Positions 24,701-35,580 of a stretch of DNA of 64,000 nucleotides are shown here, one piece after another. Below the pieces are notes generated by a model. It was not told the DNA's origin. It was given only the letters and a program-made list of their open reading frames with translations, and did not search any database. The position numbers and the translations under genes are program-made. Each line of letters opens with the position of its first letter. Position 1 is the first letter of the stretch. Source of the stretch: Heterodera schachtii (lineage: Eukaryota; Nematoda; Chromadorea; Rhabditida; Heteroderidae); the NCBI GenBank assembly GCA_023374025.1, contig SIJG01000201.1:58809-122808 (forward strand), read 5' to 3'.

Positions 24701-25998
24701 ATAAATAAAGTAAGAGCATAGAAATTACAGTAAAAATGAGAATGCGATAAAATAAGTAATAAATTAAATCTTAATAAAAATGAGCCAATTAAATAAAATT
24801 GGTTCATTATTTCTTTAGAATTTTTAATTTTAAATGACTTTATATGTATATATATATATATATATTACTAAAGAAAAAGTTATTTATATTTTTATAAATC
24901 AAAATAAATAAAGTAAGAGCATAGAAATTACAGTAAAAATGAGAATGCGATAAAATAAGTAATAAATTAAATCTTAATAAAAATGAGCCAATTAAATAAA
25001 ATTGGTTCATTATTTCTTTAGAATTTTTAATTTTAAATGACTTTATATGTATATATATATATATATTACTAAAGAAAAAGTTATTTATATTTTTTATAAA
25101 TCAAAATAAATAAAGTAAGAGCATAGAAATTACAGTAAAAATGAGAATGCGATAAAATAAGTAATAAATTAAATCTTAATAAAAATGAGCCAATTAAATA
25201 AAATTGGTTCATTATTTCTTTAGAATTTTTAATTTTAAATGACTTTATATGTATATATATATATATTACTAAAGAAAAAGTTATTTATATTTTTTATAAA
25301 TCAAAATAAATAAAGTAAGAGCATAGAAATTACAGTAAAAATGAGAATGCGATAAAATAAGTAATAAATTAAATCTTAATAAAAATGAGCCAATTAAATA
25401 AAATTGGTTCATTATTTCTTTAGAATTTTTAATTTTAAATGACTTTATATGTATATATATATATATATTACTAAAGAAAAAGTTATTTATATTTTTTATA
25501 AATCAAAATAAATAAAGTAAGAGCATAGAAATTACAGTAAAAATGAGAATGCGATAAAATAAGTAATAAATTAAATCTTAATAAAAATGAGCCAATTAAA
25601 TAAAATTGGTTCGTTATTTCTTTAGAATTTTTAATTTTAAATGACTTTATATGTATATATATATATATATATTACTAAAGAAAAAGTTATTTATATTTTT
25701 TATAAATCAAAATAAATAAAGTAAGAGCATAGAAATTACAGTAAAAATGAGAATGCGATAAAATAAGTAATAAATTAAATCTTAATAAAAATGAGCCAAT
25801 TAAATAAAATTGGTTCATTATTTCTTTAGAATTTTTAATTTTAAATGACTTTATATGTATATATATATATATATATTACTAAAGAAAAAGTTATTTATAT
25901 TTTTTATAAATCAAAATAAATAAAGTAAGAGCATAGAAATTACAGTAAAAATGAGAATGCGATAAAATAAGTAATAAATTAAATCTTAATAAAAATGA
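21764..25998 (+). repeat. Satellite array, 21 units of about 202 bp
   Basis: Twenty-one tandem units start at CCAATTAAATAAAATTGG, an 18-base sequence whose 6-base ends are inverted repeats. Each unit runs through TTCGTTATTTCTTTAGAA, TTTTAAATGACTTTATATG, a (TA)n run of variable length, ACTAAAGAAAAAGTTATTTA, GTAAGAGCATAGAAATTACA, GTAAAAATGAGAATGCG and ends AATCTTAATAAAAATGAG. Outside the (TA)n run the units are almost identical. Variable sites are G or A in GGTTCG/GGTTCA, an extra T in units 1 and 3 (CTTTTAGAA), and ATTTTTATAA against ATTTTTTATAA. The junction of units 3 and 4 lacks about 8 bases. There is no open frame. Such homogeneity means recent amplification or active gene conversion. Confidence 0.97.
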
Positions 25999-27346
25999 AT
26001 GCATTTCATTGACTTGAATTTTTTATTATTCTGAGTTTTAAACAACGATAATAAATAAATTCTCTTTACCAATAATCGAATACAAAATTTCTAATTTATG
26101 TAATTGAATGCCGACAATCGGCGAAATGTCGTTGAACAAATAAATCCAATAAAAATGTTACATATTAATTTAGGACTAATTTTAATAAATAAGCATGTAA
26201 CCAAAGTAAAGCCTATTATTCAATGAATTCACATTTTGTTTTAAATATTTAAACAAATTGATCAAACAAAGATATGTTACATATCTCAAAAAAAGTATAA
26301 GCTATCAATGTTGACGACTCAATTTGTCACCGCTTGTGAAAAAAGGAGGTAAATACGGGAAATGTAACATGAAATGAAAAAAGAATTTAAGCATAAGACA
26401 AAGATTAAATAAAAATATATTTAAACATTCATTAAAGTCAGTTGAGGTAAAATTTTAATAAAAAAATTGTTAAAATTAAAAATTGATTTAATTCATAATT
26501 AAATAAAAGTTTCATAGCAAATTAAATTTCCAAATAAAAGACTTTTTCGAAAAATTCCAATTTAAATATACAAAATTAATTATTTACAAAAAATTTACTA
26601 AAATTTTTTGTGTAAATTTGAAATATAAATTAAAAAACAAAAAACAGAATTATAAAAATAAGGTTTAATAAGATCACAAAAAACTTCAAACCGAGAGTTA
26701 TCAAAAATTATTTTATTGATTCCACAATGAACTCAATGAACACAAACAACATATTGAACTCAGAATGTGATAAAAAAATTGCAAGTAAACAAAAAAATAA
26801 AACGAACATCAAACAAAATTAAAAAAAAAAAATTACTCTATTCCTTTTGACTTATAAATTTGGAAATAAGAATAAAATTGCAATTTCCCCCGGCAGCGCC
26901 TATCGGCGTGAACCAAAATTCCCGAATAGCATATATTATTTTTTTTGTCTGCTCTATTCGAGAATCTGCTTTTCAGCTGTGAATGTTCGCTTCAAATGAT
27001 TTTGGGCGATTTTTGAAATTTATCAAATTTCAATAATTTTTTAGGTCCCAGGGGGTCAAACTCACCAAAAACATAAAACTTTTATGAAGTGCCTGCAAGA
27101 CCACTATGTCTTCTCCCAATTTTAAAGTTCTTAATATTTCGCAAAAAGAAAAGCAATTTTAAAACCGATTTATAAAAAATCAATTTTGTTTATTTTAATT
27201 CAAATTTAATTAATAAGATTGAATATTATTTTTCATTATTTTTAAAACAGCCATAGTCAATAAGTTTAAAACACAGAAAAATTCTATAAGAATATTTTGA
27301 ATTTAAAAAAAATAGCTAGGAATTTTAGAATTCAGAAAATTACCAG
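25999..27346. other. Non-coding DNA after the satellite
   Basis: The first 25 bases (TGAATGCATTTCATTGACTT) recur at about 42028-42049. A small stem, GCCGACAATCGGC, sits near 26111. The part at 26885-27120 is less A/T-rich (CCCCCGGCAGCGCCTATCGG, AGGTCCCAGGGGGTCAAAC) but no frame in it resembles a known protein, including the neighbouring chaperone fragment. Confidence 0.5.
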
Positions 27347-27362
27347 TTTTTTTTTTTTTTTT
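27347..27362 (-). repeat. A16 tract (T16 on plus) next to the pseudogene
   Basis: Sixteen T on the plus strand abut the broken 3' side of the endoplasmin fragment, so on its sense strand the coding match ends in a poly(A)-like run. It may mark a reverse-transcribed copy primed at an internal A-rich site, or it may be chance in A/T-rich DNA. Confidence 0.5.
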
Positions 27363-27696
27363 GGATTTTCAGCGTGTCCAGCCCCAAAAAGTCGTAAATT
27401 TCCTCCTTTAAATACAGTGATTGACTGACTAAATCCTGTTGTTGTTCTGACGAGGTGGATGAGTCAAGCAGTTTGGAGATGAACTCCTGGTGCCTGACTG
27501 TTCAACTGTGTCCAGGTTATTGATCATGGCAGGATTAGTCATCCCAATGCCCATGTCCGTCTTGTCCTTTATGTGCAAAATGTGGTTTTCTTTGTCCGCC
27601 TTAATTTTGGTTGAAAATTTTTCGGTTGCCACAAGTTCTATTGCTTTTGCCGGCGAAATGGACCGAATTTGGTTCTGGTCATCCTACGCATTGGAG
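27363..27696 (-). pseudogene. Endoplasmin (GRP94/HSP90B1 family) pseudogene fragment
   Basis: Endoplasmin is the ER-lumen Hsp90, an ATP-driven chaperone. Read on the minus strand, the fragment starts at 27696 with SNA, a stop codon, then IRSIS, matching the family's SNASDALDKIR ATP-binding stretch. It continues through KIKADKENHILHI and GIGMT (the second ATP-binding motif), then NNLDTVEQSGT. One base is then missing (AGGAG where the family encodes Ser-Glu), and the reading resumes in another frame at 27483 as FISKLLDSSTSSEQQQDL. That joins directly, in frame, to LYLKEEIYDFLGLDTLK. The family has some 55-60 residues between those two points, including the glycine-rich GQFGVGF lid. Defects are therefore an internal stop, a frameshift, three inserted residues within the DTGIGM motif and a large internal deletion; most of the protein is absent. 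On the sense strand a run of 16 A (27362-27347) follows at once. Two open frames that overlap it, on either strand, are shadows. Confidence 0.85.
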
Positions 27697-27880
27697 TCCT
27701 TACTACATCCCAAATCACAGCAAGTTTGTCAAAATCCATACACAAGCGCTGTGAAATTTCATAAAAAATTGACCTCCCCGGCTTCTGTTGAATTCGTTCG
27801 TCATTGACTCAATTATCATAAGATAAATGGTCATGGCTCGGCTTTCGTACAGCAATGGATGCAAAAGAATATTTTGTTAG
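27697..27880 (-). other. Possible further decayed pseudogene sequence
   Basis: Base composition stays coding-like to about 27870. Just upstream of SNA the sequence could be a ruined FLREL, but stops interrupt it and I could not align the rest to endoplasmin. It may be the remains of its 5' part or unrelated sequence. Confidence 0.3.
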
Positions 27881-29159
27881 TTTTTATGTTTTGCCTTTTT
27901 TTATATTTTATTTAATCCATTTTTTCTCATTTTATTTTAACTTGTTCCGTGTGTCTCTCGTATACGCTTGCGTCTCCAGGCACAGCATAATTAATTTTTA
28001 ATTAATTTTCTTTAATCCTTTTATTTTATATTACGATAATTTCTTTTCATAAATTATAAGTTTTATATATTTTCATTTTTTCTTTTTTATTTTGCTTTTC
28101 AATTGGTGTTCGCATTTTTTGTATTTTTTTTAATAAGCATTATTTGGATTTAATTATTTACAAGTTTTTTTTGAAAATTTGGTTAATTTTAAATAATTTA
28201 TGATTTCGTATTTTATTTTTTATTCCTTGTCTGATTTAAATTAGTTCAAGCACGACTTATAAATTTTTTATATTATTTAATGTATACTATTAAAGTTTTG
28301 AAAAATATTTAATTAAAATTGTGATTTGGTATAAATTAATTATTTCGAGTTCATTTAAATTATTTTTAATTTGATTTATTTCAATTAAGCGTTGAAAATT
28401 TACTTTATCGAAAATATTTTCAACCTTCTTCATCAAAAGTGAGTAAATTGTTTTGTTTGACCACCAATATTCTTTTTTCAGGATTCAATTTTTACTTTAT
28501 AAATTTTCAAATTTCGTTATTTATTTTAATCATTTTTTCATAAACTTTAATAAAAAAAATTTCATTTTCGGTAATTTCTGTACTCTTTAATTTTTTTTCA
28601 TTTAATTTTGTATTTTTTTATTAAATTGTTTTGTTTCGTATATATTTATTTATTTCAAAAAAATTAATAAAGTTTTTAAATCATTTAAATATAAATTATT
28701 TTTTTAAATTTTCTTTTATGTCTGAATAACATTCGCTAGCTCTTAGAAATCTCATTTCATAAAATTAAGAAATTATTCTGAGTATCTGTAAGAAGGTTAT
28801 TTTATTAAATTTTCTTAATGTTAAATAAAAGTTATATTTTTATATCAATTTTCATTAATATTCCCTTGTTGTCTGCAAATAGCTCATTTTCTACTTGTTG
28901 CTTAAATTTTTTGAAACTGTCCATGTTGAATAACATAAAAATTTAGAATCCGAATTTGATGATTCAAATTTGGAATTTCTTTTGTATATCTAATTTAAAT
29001 TCTATTGATCATTTTTATTCAAAGAAAAAATAATTTTAATAAGTGTTAACCGGAAAATGAAAACTTTTTTAAATTACATTAACTCCAAAAGATTTTATTA
29101 ACTTTTTCTTTATTTTAAATAAAACCAGAAGAGCAAAAAAAAACATGAAAAATTCAAAT
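27881..29159. other. A/T-rich non-coding DNA
   Basis: Nothing identifiable. A short patch at 27945-27985 (GTGTCTCTCGTATACGCTTG) is less A/T-rich. Confidence 0.6.
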
Positions 29160-29312
29160 TTATTTTTTAATTTTCTTTAATATTTCTTAAACATTTTAAA
29201 GCCTTTATAAAAAAATTTTAACTGTTCCTTACATATTTAATTGTCAAATTTAATTTTATTTTTACATAAAATATAGATTACAAATATTACGAAATAACCA
29301 AAGAAAGCCGTG
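29160..29312 (-). repeat. Truncated third copy of the 11910/55810 dispersed repeat
   Basis: It matches 56735-56899 directly (ACATAAAATATAGA, ATAACCAAAGAAAGCCGTG, CAACAC), and so matches 12062-12230 inverted. The match stops abruptly after GTGTCAACAC at 29312, where both other copies continue with sequence resembling GTTTGTCAG. The break coincides with the start of the GGCAC-rich segment. Confidence 0.7.
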
Positions 29313-29910
29313 TCAACACCATTAGAGACCACAAAAAAAGGCACCAAAAATCGCGAAAAAAGAAAGGCACGAAAAGGCACGAAAATCTCAAAAAAGGCAT
29401 GAAAAAGGCATTTAAAATTTTCAAACGCACCTTTTCAAGACTTTAAAGCCAAAAAATTTTTAAATCAGCTAAATTCTTGCAAAATCAATATATTTCCAAG
29501 CATATGTAGTCAGAAAAAAAAAGGAAAAAGTTGGAGGGAGAATTCGTTTTGTTTTATTTCATTCTAGTGTTATTTGGAAATTTCAGCGCCACCGAGCAAA
29601 AAACAGGAATTTGTAGCCCTTAGGACTAATTTTTGCCATTTTGGAGTCTAAATTTCATTAAAAAGGCTAATTTTTTTAATTTTAATACTTTTTTGTGGAA
29701 TTTTTGCTAAAAAAGGCCAAAAAAGGCACGAAAATGGAAAAATGCCAAAAAAGGCATTTTAAGACACGAAAATCCCAAAAAAGTCAAAAAAGGCACAATA
29801 AAACTCAACATAGAAGCCTCTAACCAAGTGGAAAGTGCGTTTTTATGCTTAATATACTGAAACTAGTGCGCAGAAAAAAAAGGCATATGCCTCAAATGCG
29901 GTCTTTACTC
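29313..29910 (+). mobile_element. GGCAC/GAAAA-rich insertion, probably a transposable element
   Basis: Both ends are dense in the word AAAAAAGGCACGAAAA and its variants (29326-29410 and 29697-29792, also GGCATATGCC at 29883-29892). The middle part contains TTTCAGCGCCACCGAGC. It starts exactly where the neighbouring dispersed repeat breaks off. The repeated words are direct, not inverted, and I see no long terminal inverted repeat or coding frame. I infer an inserted repetitive element; its class is unknown. Confidence 0.5.
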
Positions 29911-32539
29911 TTGATAAATAAATCGGCAATTGTATAATAAATTTTAAAAATTGATTCCTATATAAATATTCTACTAAATAAAAATATGCATAACATTGAT
30001 TTATATTTTATGCAAAAGGACATAATACAAGAGAAATATTAATTGAAAAAAATAATAGTAATATTTCTAACCCATATGAATATTTACTTGAAATTTTTCC
30101 CATAAAAAGTCATTCCACCGGTCAATGAAACACAATAATTGAATACTAAAGAAAGTTAAGTGGAAATTTAATGAAACATCTAAAATAAAATAATAAATAT
30201 ATTTCAACGAATATAATTTTTATTTGGTGGACAAAACCTTAAAAGTTAATGCAATTTAATTACCCTATTTAAAAACAAAAAATGTAATTTCATATGGGTT
30301 TTGTTTACTCTTTATTTTTTCATGTGAAACTTAGGAATCCTCAATTTTACAGAAATTAATAAATGTAAATTGCATATAATTAAGCCTACTTATGTATTTA
30401 CGTATTTAAAGATAAAGGGTTTTTAATATAGAATTATTTTCTAAATATTAGATATAATTCAAAAATTTGAAGAAAAATTGTCTTAAATTATAAATTTACT
30501 GTTTTTTTTATTCAGCAATAAAAACCCGAGAATATTTATAGAAAAAACTAAGAAATAAAATTTAATGACCGATGTTCTTGGCAATATTCATAAACAAATA
30601 AAGACATGAAAATTTAATAATTAAATAAAAATCTCAGGCAATCATGGTCCATTCTTTATATTTTTTATAATATTAATTGCAAAATATATTTTTTTAATAT
30701 CTTCAAAGATTGGTTCTTGAAACATAAATTTGCTTCCACGCTTTCAGGTTTTTTGCTTTTATCTTAATTAACTGATAATTGATCAGACTTGTTTTATTTT
30801 ATAAGTTTTACAATACTTTTTATTAATTTAAATAAATTATATTTTCAAAGAAAATTAATTTACTATCTTTTAAAATTTTTCATTTGTAGAAATTGCAAAT
30901 TAATTTGATTACTCCTTTATAGCTACTAAAATTAAAAATCTTATTAATAAAAATAAACATTTTTTAATAAGTTCATAACGAAGCAAAGAAAAAAGTAATT
31001 AATTAAAAATTAATTCAAATAAAATATTTTAATTTATATAATGTTTTTAACGATTTTAATATTTTTATTAGGTTTTCTGTTCTTTTTTTATGCTTATTTA
31101 TTTTAAATATTTGTTTATTTTCTTATTTTTAAGTATATTTATAATGGACGCATGTTAAATTTAAAAGTTTTAAAACAATAAACAAATCTTTATTGTATAA
31201 TAATTTACTGCTTTTAACATTGAAACACTCTTAATTCTTTATTTTTTGCTGCTTTTCTTCTTATTTATCTCTTATTAATAAAGAAATCTGTATTTGTTTT
31301 TGCATTGGTTTTTTGATTATTTATTCTTTTTCTTAATTATAAACAAATGATAATATTCATTAAACCCAATTCTGGTTATTTATAATAGAATATTAAAAAA
31401 TTTTAATTATATGTTTCTCTTTTTTCAAATTTTCAAATATTGAAAAGCGTAAATAATTTGGATTTTAATTTATATACAAAATTTTCTTAAAAATTTTTAA
31501 TTTAATTTTTATAATAAAATAATTTAAATATTTTTCTGATTTAACCTGTTAATCACACACACATTATCTGTTTTTTTTTATTTGAGATCAGCTAATTTTA
31601 TTATTTTAATTTGTTCTATCTTTCGTTTTTTAAATATTACATAATTCATTATGCGAAATTTGGTAATTTTTTAAATTCATATTTATTACATTTATACTTC
31701 AAGGGAGTTTTAAAACAATATTTATAGAAGAAACTAAAAAAACAAAAAAAAAATCCATTAAAACAACTAAATTTTTAACTTCTTTTTTAATAAAAATCAA
31801 TTAATTAATAAAAAATACAAATTATCTTTGTCAATTAATTATTTAAATATTAAAGTAAAAATAATTTAATAAATTTAGTAAAAGGTATTGAAAAAGAGAA
31901 TTAAAGAATTCCATAAAATAAAATCTAAATTTTGCTTTAATAATTCAGAAGGTTTTGCCATTTGACCACATTTGAATTGAATAAATTCAATAAATTTAAA
32001 AAAAATAATTTAATTTTAATCTCAAAAAACGAAAATCTGTCTGTTATAACCTTAATCATTAATATCTTCAATATGTAATTTGTTTTTCTGTTGAAAAGAA
32101 AATTTTCAATTCATAAATTAAAATTAAAAAAATGTTTAATAATTCGATATTAAATTTTGAATTATTTATTAAAGGAATAAATATAATACAAAAAGTTTTG
32201 AGGAAACCAAAAACGATAGGTTCGTTGTGAAGTGGACATTTTTAAAACTATGCAGAAAACAAATGACCAACCCAAACACAATTTATTACTACTATATTAT
32301 AATAAATGGCAAACTACATTTTTAAAACCATAAAAAACATAAAATAATAATTTTGTTGCTTTAATATAGCCAAATAAATTAAATAAAATTATTTAGCTTT
32401 GAAAAATATAAGAAAAATTAAAAAATTAAATTATAATGAATTTTCAAATATGAGTATAAATTTTTTTAAAACATTTAATACTTAATTTTATAAATATTAT
32501 CAAATGAAATTACCTTATATATTTTTTCTACAAATAAAT
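29911..32539. other. A/T-rich non-coding DNA
   Basis: No gene, no array. I saw nothing above background on either strand. Confidence 0.6.
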
Positions 32540-32990
32540 TAATTTTATATTCAATAAAATATTTAGTCAAAAATAAGTGTTTATTGGTAAATGAGAATAT
32601 TTTCAAAATTTGACGATATTATGCCAAAAAGTTTCTGAACATATTTTTAATGAATTAAAATAATTAATTAAAAATATCCTTTATTAATAAAATTATATTA
32701 AAGCAAATTTATATATCCGAAAGCGAAAATTAACGTTTATTTAAGTAAATTTAATCAATATTCAATTATAATATTTAAAAATTATAAATTATTTTTTATT
32801 ATTTATTATTGTGATTTTTTTTATTTTATTTGCTAAATATTTTATCTTTAAATTATTATTTATTTTTGTAAGAAATATTATTTCAAATTAAAAACATTTA
32901 TATTTTTAAAGAGTTTTTTATTTCATGTTGAATTGCCCGTTTAATTTCCAGGATGAACTGTCAACATCAATTTAACATTTATAAAGAAAA
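32540..32990 (+). repeat. Duplicated block, copy 1 (partner 35085-35580)
   Basis: Collinear with 35085-35580: ATTTCTGAACATATTTTTAA, TTTATATCCGaAAGCGAAAA, TTATTATTTATTATTGTGAT, GCTAAATATTTT, CCCGTTTnATTnCCA and TGTCAACATCAATTT. The copies differ by many small indels, so the duplication is not recent. There is no conserved open frame. Confidence 0.7.
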
Positions 32991-33300
32991 GTACGGAACG
33001 GGGAGAGAAAATGCTGGGATTCGGGTTGGGGTTTTGATGGGTTCGGTCACTAAGTCAAGTGGCGATGGACCGAGAAATATATATTTATTTGGGCACCTCA
33101 AAGAAACTATCACCTACAGGAACTAGGAGGGATGGATTGGAGAGGAACGGAGAAAAAATGGGGAATCAGACAATAAAGAAACAACAATAATGAATGAATA
33201 TATCAAAATCGGGGATTTAATGGGCTGGGTCAAAGGTGAAATCAATAATTGGGAATGAACATCAAATGGAACGCCAAACATTTAAATCAAATGCCCTTCT
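32991..33300 (+). other. G-rich patch between duplicated blocks
   Basis: About 300 bases with clearly more G than the surroundings (GGGATTCGGGTTGGGG, AAAATCGGGGATTTAATGGG, GGAGAGGAACGGAG). No frame longer than background and no recognisable protein. It lies directly after copy 1 of the duplicated block and is absent after copy 2, so it is probably inserted sequence. Confidence 0.4.
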
Positions 33301-33504
33301 TTTTTAATTAATTGTTATTTAACTTAAATAATTTGTAATATTTTATAAAAATTATAAAATAATAATTTTTAAAGAATTTGCTCAATTAATTGAAGTACAA
33401 AGTAACAAAAAATCTTAAGAATCTATAAAAAATTATATTTATTAAATTTAAGATCATTTTCGCAAAATTTTTGATCGTTGCTCAAAAAAAGTTTTCTGGC
33501 GAAT

Positions 33505-33603
33505 TGTCCACTGACGGATTGTCCATTACTGACGGATTGTCCACTGACGGATTGTCCACTGACGGATTGACCACTGACGGATTGTCCACTGACGGATTGT
33601 CCG
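33505..33603 (+). repeat. 15-bp minisatellite ACGGATTGTCCACTG
   Basis: Six to seven units of ACGGATTGTCCACTG lie in tandem; one carries a 3-base insertion (GTCCATTACTG) and one a T-to-A change (GATTGACC). Because 15 is a multiple of three, frames stay open on both strands, giving repeated SGQSV (minus) and TDGLS (plus) within frames of 85 and 95 codons. These frames have no initiation context or other domain, so I do not call a gene. The array resembles the sub-repeat ends of the two Foldback-like elements, but I found no inverted partner. Confidence 0.9.
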
Positions 33604-33619
33604 GACCTCAATTGGGGTT

Positions 33620-35084
33620 CTATGGGCTCCATATTCGGAAAATTTTTACAAATAATAATAAACAATTCAAACATTTTCAAGATCGGAGAAATAGAGATTT
33701 GAATATAATGTTAATCATTGCTGTTATGTATAGAGTTGCCAAATTTCCTTATTTCTAAGATTTGTCCTTATTTGGAGGGGCCAGATTTATTTTTGGTGAA
33801 AATCATTTAAAAATAGTGTAAAATCGCGCCGAAAAAAATTGCATGCAGTGAAATGAAAAAATGATAAGCGTAAACAAAAAAATTATTCAATTTTTACGCT
33901 AATAAAGTTTTTTAAGTATATTTTCATGTATTTTATGCGTTTTTTTTTTCTCGTTGCTATTAGTTTTAGAAAAGATCTTATTTTAAACTGAATTCAATTT
34001 GCAAAAAGTCAAAAATAATTGAAAAATTTAACGTGTTTTAAAACAAAAATATTAATGACTTTGAAAAATGTATTTTTTTTTATTTTTACAATGATTTAAT
34101 TAAATTAGAATTGAAAGAAATATGCTTTTTAATCCTAAACTGAATTAAAGCAATATCAATTTTTAATAAAAAAAAAATCAAGAACCATTTAATTAAACTA
34201 GAAACATTTCTTTTGCATAAACAACACTATTTTCAGTCCATTCGTTTTTTCGAAAATCGTATTTTTTGAAAAATTATTGTAAATTGTGATTCAAAAATCT
34301 TACAGAGAACCCGTTCGGGATTTTATCTTTAATAAATTGATTTCAGAAAACTCATTATAATTATAAATTAATTTTTTAAAATACAAAACCCAATTTTTAA
34401 AGAGGGTGTTCAACAAGAAATAAATAAATACTGCATATAAATATTAAAAATAATAAGATAATGCGTTCAAACGAAATTTTTTCATTTTTATTTTCAAATC
34501 CAAGAATAAGCATAAAAAGGAGGTTTTTTGATCAGAATCTGTTTAAAATGTCGGCAAAAGATTTAAAACTATACATTTATTAATTGTACTTTAAATGGCC
34601 AAACATTTTCAATTTCCATCCATACTAAATGAGTAATTCACTGAGAGCATCTCGATATAGGAAGAGAAAAATGAAGAAAGATAAATAAATAATTATTATG
34701 AAAATAATGCCAAACATGATAGATTAACTATTTTTTTTAATTCGGCTAAATGAAGAAATAAACAATAAAAATAAGGAATAAACAAAAATATTTATTTATT
34801 GCAAAAATGGGACAAATTAAAATTATATTAAAAAGTCACTTCATAAATCATTAATAATAAGATAATTAAAATAAATTTATAAAGCAAAATAATTAATTAT
34901 AAAATTGTATCTTTAAACGATTAGAACAAAGTATAAATTAGACACAATAGTTGATTATAAAACTAATTATTATATAAATAAAATGTTAAATTCTATAAAA
35001 TAAAATGTGAACCTTGGCTGAATAGAATAAATTTTTGTCGTTTCAGTGCCGAGAAGATTGAGTTATATCGGTCGTTTTAATTCC
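33620..35084. other. A/T-rich non-coding DNA
   Basis: No gene supported. A short less-biased patch lies at 33735-33800. The stretch near 34700-34800 (ATGATAGATTAA, AATGAAGAAATAAACA) loosely matches 17990-18090, suggesting dispersed repeat. Confidence 0.5.
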
Positions 35085-35580
35085 CTTATATTAAATAAGT
35101 AATTATTTAATTTAATTTAAGAGAATATTTTTCAAAATTTGATCAAATTATGCTAAAAATTTCTGAACATATTTTTAATGATATAAACTAATTAATTAAA
35201 AAATCCTTTATAAATAAAATTGGATTAAAGTAAATTAAAAATTTATATCCGCAAGCGAAAATAAATGTTATTTAAAAAAATATAATCAATGTATGTTCAA
35301 TTATAATATTTAAAAAAAATAAATTATTTTTTATTATTTATTATTGTGATTTTTTGTTTATTTTTTTTGCTAAATATTTTCTCTTTAAATTATTATTTAT
35401 TTTTGTAAGAAATATTATTTTATATTAAAATTTTGGGTTGAAAATATTTTTGTTAAAGTTCGTTGTTATTTTTTAAATAAGTCATTTTTTATTTTTAAAT
35501 GTTTTTTTCATTTTATGTTGGAATTCCCGTTTTATTCCATGATGCAATCATTGTCAACATCAATTTTAAATTTATAAAGA
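35085..35580 (+). repeat. Duplicated block, copy 2 (partner 32540-32990)
   Basis: This is the partner of the upstream block described above, collinear and direct, separated by about 2.1 kb. It carries about 60 extra bases near 35440-35500 relative to copy 1. Confidence 0.7.

Noticed and set aside
27490..27807. 105-codon plus-strand open frame
   Set aside because: It is antisense to the endoplasmin pseudogene and to coding-like DNA upstream of it, so its length reflects the codon composition of the other strand.
33423..33758. Possible CRISPR-like array or repeat protein at the 15-bp minisatellite
   Set aside because: There are no spacers between units and the units are too short for CRISPR; the frames on both strands follow from a unit length divisible by three.
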